DNA of 64,000 nucleotides, taken from Paracoccus yeei ATCC BAA-599 (GTDB lineage: Bacteria > Pseudomonadota > Alphaproteobacteria > Rhodobacterales > Rhodobacteraceae). Where the stretch lies: positions 169,187 to 233,186 of the forward strand of contig NZ_JHWH01000007.1 in the NCBI RefSeq assembly GCF_000622145.1, in the 5' to 3' direction. Both the position numbers and the translations under genes were made by a program. Each line of letters opens with the position of its first letter. The first letter of the stretch is position 1. The notes under the pieces are model-generated. The model made no database searches. It was not told the DNA's origin and saw nothing but the letters and a program-made list of their open reading frames with translations. Shown one piece after another: positions 58,217 to 64,000 of the stretch.

Positions 58217-59653
58217 ATGTATCTGGGCATTGATCTGGGCACCTCGGGCGTCAAGGCGACGCTGATCGACGCGGGCCAGCGGGTGCTGGGCTCGGAAACC
58301 GCGCCGCTAACGGTCAGCCGGCCGCATCCGAACTGGTCCGAGCAGGACCCGGCCGACTGGATCGCCGCCACGGAAGCGGCGCTTTCCGCGCTGGCCCGGG
58401 GGCAGGACCTGTCCGGCCTGCGCGGCATCGGCCTGTCCGGGCAGACGCACGGGGCGGTGACGCTGGACGCGGGCGGCGCCGTGCTGCGCCCGGCCATCCT
58501 GTGGAACGACACCCGCGCCCATGCCGAGGCGGCGGCGATGGATGCCCTGCCCGACGTGCGCCGGCTGTCGGGCAACATCGTCTTTCCGGGCTTCACCGCG
58601 CCCAAGCTGGTCTGGATGGCGCGCCACGAACCCGCGCTGTTCGACCGGGTCGCCTGCGTGCTGCTGCCCAAGGACTACCTGCGGCTGTGGCTGACGGGCG
58701 AGCGGGTCAGCGAGATGTCGGACGCCTCGGGGACCAGCTGGCTGGACGTGGCGGGGCGCGACTGGTCCGAACCGCTGCTTGCGGCGGGGGGCATGCGGCG
58801 CGACCAGATGCCGGCGCTGGTCGAGGGCAGCGCGCCCTCGGGGCACTTGCGCCGCGACCTGGCCGAGCGCTGGGGCATCGCCGGCCCGGTCGTCGTCGCC
58901 GGCGGCGCGGGCGACAATGCGGCGACGGCCATCGGCGCGGGCACCGTGGCCGAGGGGCAGGGCTTCGTCAGCCTGGGCACCTCGGGCGTGGTCTTCGCGG
59001 CCTCGGACCGTTTCCTGCCGGCGCCGGACACGGCGGTCCATGCCTTCTGCCACGCCCTGCCGGCGACCTGGCACCAGATGGGGGTGATCCTGTCGGCCTC
59101 GGCCGCGCTGGAATGGCTGGCGGGCGTCCTGAACGCGCGCGCGGCCGACCTGACGCAGGACCTGGGCCCCCTGCAGGCGCCGGGGACGGCGCTGTTCCTG
59201 CCCTATCTGTCGGGCGAGCGGACGCCGCACAACGATGCCCTGGCCAAGGGGGTGCTGGCCGGCCTGACGCCCACCACCGACCGCGCCGCCCTGACGCGCG
59301 CCGTGCTGGAGGGGGTGGCCTTTGCCCTGGCCGACAACCTGACCGCGCTGCGCGCCGCGGGCGCCGATCCGGGCGCGCTGCTGGCGCTGGGCGGGGGCGC
59401 GCGGTCGGATTACTGGCTGCGGCTGATCGCCAGCACGCTGAACCTGCCGATCCTGCTGCCGGTGGGCGGCGATTACGGCGCGGCCTTCGGCGCGGCGCGG
59501 CTGGGGCTGATGGCCGCGACCGGGGCCGACCCGGCCGAGGTCTGCACCATGCCCGGCATCGCCGCGCGGATCGAGCCCGACGCCGCGCTGGTCCCCGCCT
59601 TTGCCGAAGGGCTGGCACGGTTCCGCGCGCTCTATCCGGCCAGCCGGGGCTAG
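58217..59653 (+). CDS. xylB: xylulokinase
   Basis: FGGY-family sugar kinase of 478 residues phosphorylating D-xylulose, the product of arabitol or xylitol oxidation. It starts MYLGIDLGTSGVKATLID (phosphate-binding loop). Catalytic Asp and ligand residues are in GLSGQTHGAV and LWNDTRAHAEA, and ATP motifs are GTSGVVFA and ALGGGARSDYW (near 390). GGGGAGG precedes the ATG at 58217. Together with mtlK it allows polyol entry into the pentose phosphate pathway. Confidence 0.94.
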   Translation: MYLGIDLGTSGVKATLIDAGQRVLGSETAPLTVSRPHPNWSEQDPADWIAATEAALSALARGQDLSGLRGIGLSGQTHGAVTLDAGGAVLRPAILWNDTRAHAEAAAMDALPDVRRLSGNIVFPGFTAPKLVWMARHEPALFDRVACVLLPKDYLRLWLTGERVSEMSDASGTSWLDVAGRDWSEPLLAAGGMRRDQMPALVEGSAPSGHLRRDLAERWGIAGPVVVAGGAGDNAATAIGAGTVAEGQGFVSLGTSGVVFAASDRFLPAPDTAVHAFCHALPATWHQMGVILSASAALEWLAGVLNARAADLTQDLGPLQAPGTALFLPYLSGERTPHNDALAKGVLAGLTPTTDRAALTRAVLEGVAFALADNLTALRAAGADPGALLALGGGARSDYWLRLIASTLNLPILLPVGGDYGAAFGAARLGLMAATGADPAEVCTMPGIAARIEPDAALVPAFAEGLARFRALYPASRG

Positions 59654-59657
59654 GGCG

Positions 59658-59692
59658 CTGGCTCTATCGAACCGCCCAGGCTGGATCTATCG
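59658..59692 (+). promoter_or_regulatory. paired direct repeat upstream of tpa, likely TauR operator
   Basis: CTGGCTCTATCG (59658-59669) and CTGGATCTATCG (59681-59692) are direct repeats matching at 11 of 12 positions and spaced 23 bases start to start. MocR/PdxR regulators such as TauR typically bind two such direct repeats, and the published Rhodobacter TauR site, as I recall it, also begins CTGG(A)C. They lie 55-90 bases before the tpa start, the expected operator zone. Confidence 0.6.
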
Positions 59693-59746
59693 CCCCCCGC
59701 TGCCCGGGCGTAAGGTCGCGCCAGAACCCATCACGCGAGGCACCCC

Positions 59747-61123
59747 ATGAACGACCTGAGCCCGAACGACCTGAGCCCGGTCATCGCCGCCGACAAGGCC
59801 CATGTCTGGCACCACCTGAGCCAGCACAAGCAATACGAGACCATCGACCCGCGCGTCTTTGTCGAGGGCAAGGGGCTGACGCTGTGGGATGCCACCGGGC
59901 GCGAGTTCCTGGACGGGCTGTCGGGCGGGGTCTGGACGGTGAACGTGGGCTATGGCCGCGAAAGCATCGCCAATGCGGTGCGCGACCAGTTGCTGAAGCT
60001 GAACTATTACGCGGGTGCGGCCGGGTCCGTGCCGGGCGCGCTGTTCGCGCAGGCGCTGACCGCGAAGATGCCGGGGATGAGCCGGGTCTATTACTCGAAC
60101 TCGGGGTCCGAGGCGAACGAAAAGGTCTACAAGATGGTGCGCCAGATCGCGGCGCGCCAGCACGGCGGCAAGAAGTGGAAGATCCTGTTCCGCGACCGCG
60201 ACTATCACGGGACCACCATCGCCACGCTTGCGACCAGCGGCCAGGACCAGCGGGCGATGCAATACGGCCCCTATCCCGACGGGTTCGTGCGGGTGCCGCA
60301 TTGCCTGGAATACCGCAAGCAATGGGACGTGGAAAACTATGGCGAGCGCGCCGCCGACGCCATCGAGGAGGTGATCCTGCGCGAAGGCCCCGACACCGTG
60401 GGTTGCCTGGTGCTTGAGCCTGTGACCGCGGGCGGCGGGGTCATCACCCCGCCCGAGGGATACTGGCAGCGCGTGCAGGAGATCTGCCGCAAATACGACA
60501 TCCTGCTGCACATCGACGAGGTCGTCTGCGGCCTGGGGCGCACCGGCACCTGGTTCGGCTATCAGCATTACGGGATCGAGCCCGATTTCGTGACCATGGC
60601 CAAGGGCGTCGCCTCGGGCTATGCGGCGATTTCCTGCACCGTCACCACCGAGCGCGTCTTCGACATGTTCAAGGACGACGCCAGCGACCCGATGGGCTAT
60701 TTCCGCGACATCTCGACCTTTGGCGGCTGCACCTCGGGCCCGGCGGCGGCGCTGGAGAACATGCGCATCATCGAGGAGGAGGGGCTGCTGGAGAACACCG
60801 TCGCCATGGGCGAGCGGCTGGTCGGCAACCTGCGCGCGCTGATGGAGAAGCACGCCGCCATCGGCGACGTGCGCGGCAAGGGCCTGTTCTGCGGCGCCGA
60901 ACTGGTCGCGGATCGGGCGACGAAGGAGCCGGCGGACGAAAAGCAGGTGCAGGCCGTGGTTGCCGACTGCCTGGCGCAGGGCGTCATCATCGGCGCGACC
61001 AACCGTTCGATCCCCGGCTTCAACAACACGCTGTGCCTGGCGCCGGCGCTGGTGGTGGACGCGGACCAGATCGACCGCTTCAGCGACGCCATCGACGGGG
61101 CGCTGACTCGGGTCTTCGGTTAG
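59747..61123 (+). CDS. tpa: taurine-pyruvate aminotransferase
   Basis: Class III PLP aminotransferase of 458 residues. It moves the amino group of taurine to pyruvate, yielding sulfoacetaldehyde and alanine. Features: WHHLSQHKQYETIDPRVFVEG, SGGVWTVNVGYGRESIANAV, YYSNSGSEANEKV, the LEPVTAGGGVITPP loop, HIDEVVCGLGRTG, and the PLP lysine Lys286 in TMAKGVASGYA. The N-terminus has an exact 15-bp tandem duplication encoding NDLSP-NDLSP (59750-59779). The assignment rests on resemblance to Rhodobacter Tpa and on tauR directly after it. The next enzyme, Xsc, is not in the window. Confidence 0.88.
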   Translation: MNDLSPNDLSPVIAADKAHVWHHLSQHKQYETIDPRVFVEGKGLTLWDATGREFLDGLSGGVWTVNVGYGRESIANAVRDQLLKLNYYAGAAGSVPGALFAQALTAKMPGMSRVYYSNSGSEANEKVYKMVRQIAARQHGGKKWKILFRDRDYHGTTIATLATSGQDQRAMQYGPYPDGFVRVPHCLEYRKQWDVENYGERAADAIEEVILREGPDTVGCLVLEPVTAGGGVITPPEGYWQRVQEICRKYDILLHIDEVVCGLGRTGTWFGYQHYGIEPDFVTMAKGVASGYAAISCTVTTERVFDMFKDDASDPMGYFRDISTFGGCTSGPAAALENMRIIEEEGLLENTVAMGERLVGNLRALMEKHAAIGDVRGKGLFCGAELVADRATKEPADEKQVQAVVADCLAQGVIIGATNRSIPGFNNTLCLAPALVVDADQIDRFSDAIDGALTRVFG

Positions 61124-61153
61124 GGCAGTATGGCGGCCTGATGAAAGGCCGCC

Positions 61154-62614
61154 ATGCAGATCCCGCCCGAGACCTTCCTGATCGACCGCGCCGCCGCCCT
61201 GCCGCTGCAAGTTCAGTTGCGGCGGCAGATCGTTCTGGCGGTGCACGAAGGCCGGTTGCGGCCGGGCGAGCGGATGCCGTCGAGCCGGGCGCTGGCCGCG
61301 CATCTGGGGGTCGGGCGGATCACCGTCAGCCAGGCCTACGGCGATCTGGTGGCGACCGATTACCTGGTGGCGCGGGGGCGGTCGGGCTATTTCATCGGCG
61401 ACCGGGTGGGCGCGCCCGAGGCGGCGCCCGCCGGCCCGGCCGACGGTCCGGGCCTGGACTGGGGCGCGCGGCTGGACGGGCGCTATACTGCTGCGCGGCG
61501 CAAGGACCGTCCCCGCGACTGGCGCAGCTATCCCTGGCCCTTTCTTTACGGCCAGACCGACGACCGGCTGATCGACCATGCCGCCTGGCGCGAATGCGCG
61601 GTGCGCGCGCTGGGGCGGCGCGACCTGGGCGCGCTGTCGGACGATCAGTATGACGGCGACGACCCCGAGCTGATCGACTTCATCATCCGCCACCTGCTGC
61701 CCCGGCGCGGAATCCGCGCCCGGCCCGACCAGGTGCTGCTGACGCTGGGGGCGCAGAACGCGCTGTGGCTGATCTGCCAGATCCTGCTGAACCGGGGCCA
61801 GACCTGCGCCATCGAGGAGCCGTTCTATCCCGGCCTGCACGAGATCCTGGCCGTGCACGACGCCCGCGTCCTGCCGGTGCCCATCGACCACGGCGGCCTG
61901 CCGCCCGAGGCGGTGCCCGAAGGGGTTTCGGTCGTCTTCACCTCGCCCAGCCACCAGTGCCCCACGAACCGCACCATGCCGCGCCCCCGGCGCGAGGCGC
62001 TGCTACAGCTGGCGGCGGCGCGCGGCTTTGCCGTGGTCGAGGACGACTACGAATTCGAGATCAGCTTTGCGGGCGCGACCTCTCCGGCCTTGAAGGCGAT
62101 GGACCGGCACGGGGCGGTGATCTATGTCGGCTCGTTTTCCAAGTCGGTCTTTCCGGGGCTGCGGCTGGGCTATCTGGTGGCCGAGCCCGCCTTCCTGGCC
62201 GAGGCGCGGGCGCTGCGCGGCATGATGCTGCGCCATCCGCCGGGCCATGTGCAGCGCACCATGGCCTATTTCCTGTCGCTGGGCCATTACGACCGCCAGC
62301 TGAACCGCATGCGCGAGGCCTATGCCGCGCGGCGCGCCGCCACCGCCCGGGCGCTGGCCCGGCACGGGCTGGACGCGGGCGCGGCCGTGGCGCCGGGCGG
62401 GTCGAGCTTCTGGCTGCCGACGCCCCGGGGCCTGGACAGCGATGCCCTGGCGCTGGCGCTTCGCCCCGAAGGCGTGCTGATCGAGCCGGGCCGGCCGTTC
62501 TTTCGCGACCGGCCCCAGGGCGCGGGCTTCTATCGGCTGGCCTATTCCTCGATCGCCGAGGCCGAGATCGACGAGGGGATCCGGCGCATCGCGGCGGTCG
62601 GCGCGCGGCTGTGA
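61154..62614 (+). CDS. tauR: MocR/PdxR-type regulator of taurine metabolism (TauR)
   Basis: Transcription activator of 486 residues. An N-terminal GntR-type winged helix (about 12-80: LPLQVQLRRQIVLAVHEGRLRPGERMPSSRALA, then VSQAYGDLVATDYL) is followed by a linker and a class I aminotransferase-like domain. The PLP lysine is Lys330 in SFSKSVFPG. In the family the second domain binds PLP and senses effector amines without catalysis. It is 30 bases after tpa, on the same strand. The paired repeats before tpa are its probable binding site. Confidence 0.88.
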   Translation: MQIPPETFLIDRAAALPLQVQLRRQIVLAVHEGRLRPGERMPSSRALAAHLGVGRITVSQAYGDLVATDYLVARGRSGYFIGDRVGAPEAAPAGPADGPGLDWGARLDGRYTAARRKDRPRDWRSYPWPFLYGQTDDRLIDHAAWRECAVRALGRRDLGALSDDQYDGDDPELIDFIIRHLLPRRGIRARPDQVLLTLGAQNALWLICQILLNRGQTCAIEEPFYPGLHEILAVHDARVLPVPIDHGGLPPEAVPEGVSVVFTSPSHQCPTNRTMPRPRREALLQLAAARGFAVVEDDYEFEISFAGATSPALKAMDRHGAVIYVGSFSKSVFPGLRLGYLVAEPAFLAEARALRGMMLRHPPGHVQRTMAYFLSLGHYDRQLNRMREAYAARRAATARALARHGLDAGAAVAPGGSSFWLPTPRGLDSDALALALRPEGVLIEPGRPFFRDRPQGAGFYRLAYSSIAEAEIDEGIRRIAAVGARL

Positions 62615-62635
62615 GGGCCCGGCTGTGAGAGCAAG

Positions 62636-62707
62636 GGGGGACTTCGCGTCCCCCATCCTTCGCTGGCGCGAAGGATTCCCCCTGCGGGATATTTTTCCAA
62701 GAAAGAA
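62636..62707 (+). repeat. tandem hairpins and dispersed repeat after tauR
   Basis: Hairpin one is a 7-bp stem GGGGGAC/GTCCCCC (62636-62642 with 62648-62654). Hairpin two is a perfect 9-bp stem ATCCTTCGC/GCGAAGGAT (62655-62663 with 62668-62676). They are followed by GCGGGATATTTTTCCAAGAAAGAA (62684-62707), a degenerate version of the dispersed repeat found elsewhere here. It lies 21 bases after tauR and probably terminates it. The rest of the 207-bp gap before 62822 shows nothing else. Confidence 0.65.
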
Positions 62708-62821
62708 CGACAGGAAGCCGCAAGGTGCCCGCTCCACCGGACCGGCAGCGGGCCGTTTGACATCCGCCCGCGCCCGCGTGACAGAGGGGCCGCGATCTGC
62801 CCTGCCTAAACGAGCCTTTCC

Positions 62822-63844
62822 ATGAGCCTGACCGGACGCCGGACCCTGACCTTTGCGCTTGCCGCCATCGGCGCCGCGCTGTTCCTGTGGCTTGGCCTGC
62901 CCCTGCCCTTGCTGCTGGGGCCGATGCTGGCCTGCCTGATCGCCGCGCTGGCCGGCGCGCCGCTGGCCGGGGCGGGCTGGCTGGGCGTCCTGATGCGCAC
63001 CATCCTGGGGGTGGCGGTCGGCGCCTCGATCACGCCCGCGGTGCTGGCGGGGCTGCCCGACATGGCGGCGTCGCTGGCGCTGGTCCCGGCCTTCATCGCG
63101 GTGATCGCGCTGGTCGGCTATCCGCTGTTCCGGCGCGGCTTCGGCTTCGACCATCCGACCGCCTGGTACGGGGCGATGCCGGGGGGACTGCAGGACATGC
63201 TGGCCTTTGGCGAGGAGGCGGGCGGCGACATCCGCGCGCTGTCGCTGATCCATGCCACGCGCGTCCTGGTCATCGTGACCGTGGCGCCGCTGATCATGAC
63301 CGCCTATTGGTCGGTCGACCTGACCCAGCCGCCGGGGGCGCCGCTGTCCTCGGTCGCGCCGCTCGAGCTGGTGCTGATGGGGCTGTGCGGCCTGGTGGGC
63401 TGGCAGGTGGCCGAGCGGATCGGGCTGTTCGGCGCCTCGATCCTGGGGCCGATGATCCTGACGGCGACGCTGTCGCTGGCCGGGCTGATCCAGCACCGTC
63501 CGCCGGCCGAGATGATCCAGGCCGCGCAGTTCTTCATCGGCATCGCGGTCGGGTCGAAATATGCCGGCATCACCTGGCGCGAACTGCGCCAGGCCGTCGT
63601 CGCGGGGCTGGTCTATTCGCTGCTGCTGGCTGCGATCAGCCTGGTCTTCATCGAACTGATCGTGCACCTGGGCCTGGCGCCGGGGCTGGACGCCTTCCTG
63701 GCCTTCCTGCCGGGCGGCCAGGCCGAGATGATCGTGATCGCCATCATCGCCGGGGCGGACCTGGCCTATGTCGTCAGCCATCACCTGCTGCGCATCGTGC
63801 TGGTGATCCTGCTGGCGCCCATCGTGGCGCGGCTGTTTCGCTAG
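62822..63844 (+). CDS. AbrB family integral membrane protein (PF05145)
   Basis: Inner-membrane protein of 340 residues with about nine or ten hydrophobic helices arranged as two similar halves. The glycine-rich helix PLLLGPMLACLIAAL recurs as GASILGPMILTATLSL, and LGVAVGASI recurs as IGIAVGSKYAG. The halves also share the AMPGGLQDM and LPGGQAEMI motifs (about 120 and 298). This duplication defines the AbrB/'ammonia monooxygenase-like' family, misnamed as a regulator in E. coli. Function unknown, probably transport. It is not visibly coupled to tauR. Confidence 0.85.
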   Translation: MSLTGRRTLTFALAAIGAALFLWLGLPLPLLLGPMLACLIAALAGAPLAGAGWLGVLMRTILGVAVGASITPAVLAGLPDMAASLALVPAFIAVIALVGYPLFRRGFGFDHPTAWYGAMPGGLQDMLAFGEEAGGDIRALSLIHATRVLVIVTVAPLIMTAYWSVDLTQPPGAPLSSVAPLELVLMGLCGLVGWQVAERIGLFGASILGPMILTATLSLAGLIQHRPPAEMIQAAQFFIGIAVGSKYAGITWRELRQAVVAGLVYSLLLAAISLVFIELIVHLGLAPGLDAFLAFLPGGQAEMIVIAIIAGADLAYVVSHHLLRIVLVILLAPIVARLFR

Positions 63845-64000
63845 AGTCAGGACCTATAAATTTCCCTGAGCGCCGGCGGGCGGCATGATTCAAACTCCCG
63901 ACTTGGGGAGGGATCATGAGCGCGCTTTATTGGCTGACAGATGCGCAGATAGAGCGGCTGCGGCCGTTCTTTCCGAAGTTCCGAGGCAGGCCGAGGGTCG
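63844..64000 (+). mobile_element. left end of an IS5-family (IS427-like) insertion sequence
   Basis: Immediately after the AbrB-family stop codon (TAG at 63842-63844, within CTAG) the sequence changes to a short AT-richer leader (CAGGACCTATAAATTTCCC) leading into an IS5-type transposase start at 63916. IS427-group elements often insert at TA in CTAG, so the boundary is placed there; the exact terminal repeat cannot be confirmed without the right end, which lies outside the window. Confidence 0.6.
63916..64000 (+). CDS. IS5-family transposase, N-terminal fragment (runs off the window)
   Basis: 28 codons are visible, beginning MSALYWLTDAQIERLRPFFP then KFRGRPRV. This is the conserved start of the DUF4096/IS5-type transposase N-terminal domain, which precedes the DDE catalytic domain; none of the catalytic residues are in view. 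A GGGGAGGG ribosome site lies just upstream of the ATG. Whether the element is intact cannot be told here. Confidence 0.8.
   Translation, partial: MSALYWLTDAQIERLRPFFPKFRGRPRV

Overview
The window is a gene-dense, high-GC chromosomal segment from an alphaproteobacterium of the Rhodobacteraceae, most likely Paracoccus or a close relative. The evidence is gene content typical of that family (DUF1491, DUF3035, DUF3775, an SDHAF4-like protein, TauR/Tpa, a mannitol dehydrogenase-xylulokinase pair), uniform codon use, and a dispersed GGGTATTT-type repeat. I found no prophage, CRISPR array or defence island. The only clear mobile element is the left end of an IS5-family insertion sequence at the right edge.

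Layout. 1-8320 (+) is core metabolism and RNA processing: ispE (partial), pdxJ, acpS, lepB, rnc, era, a DUF1491 gene, gyrB and an outer-membrane beta-barrel gene. 8378-13999 (-) is the complete four-gene 'ligase-associated DNA damage response' set (exonuclease, ATP-dependent ligase, Lhr-like helicase, PdeM). Every junction overlaps by 4 bp, and a near-consensus alphaproteobacterial LexA box sits just upstream. 14095-19851 holds a DMT exporter, an HU protein, AMP nucleosidase, a luciferase-like monooxygenase, an SDR protein and an SH3 protein. 19962-26146 (-) holds an isoprenoid/DNA-repair operon (hdac-xseB-ispA-dxs) and dapF-mtaB. tRNA-Lys(UUU) follows with a good promoter.

26507-43666 contains carbonic anhydrase, a leucyl aminopeptidase/NlpC-P60/saccharopine dehydrogenase/sugar dehydrogenase run, and a long minus-strand block: mutL, a catalytic plus non-catalytic M16 peptidase pair, a DUF3035 lipoprotein, purH-lspA, a heparinase-like protein and rsmB. 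A tiny SDHAF4-like gene is divergent from rsmB. 43792-49138 (+) is an RND efflux adaptor and pump translationally coupled to selD. 49239-53594 holds small accessory enzymes. 53708-56581 (+) is pcm, tolC and a PopZ-like gene. 56720-59653 is mtlK-xylB for polyol catabolism without a transporter. 59747-62614 is taurine-pyruvate aminotransferase and its MocR-type regulator TauR, with a paired direct-repeat operator. An AbrB-family membrane protein and the IS element close the window.

The points most worth a second look are: the DNA-repair operon with its SOS-like box; a dispersed repeat that appears in frame inside the helicase gene of that operon; the RND-selD coupling; the TauR operator; the PopZ-like protein; and an unexplained triple 11-bp tandem repeat near 49.7 kb. 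I did not find a clearly new defence or biosynthetic system.
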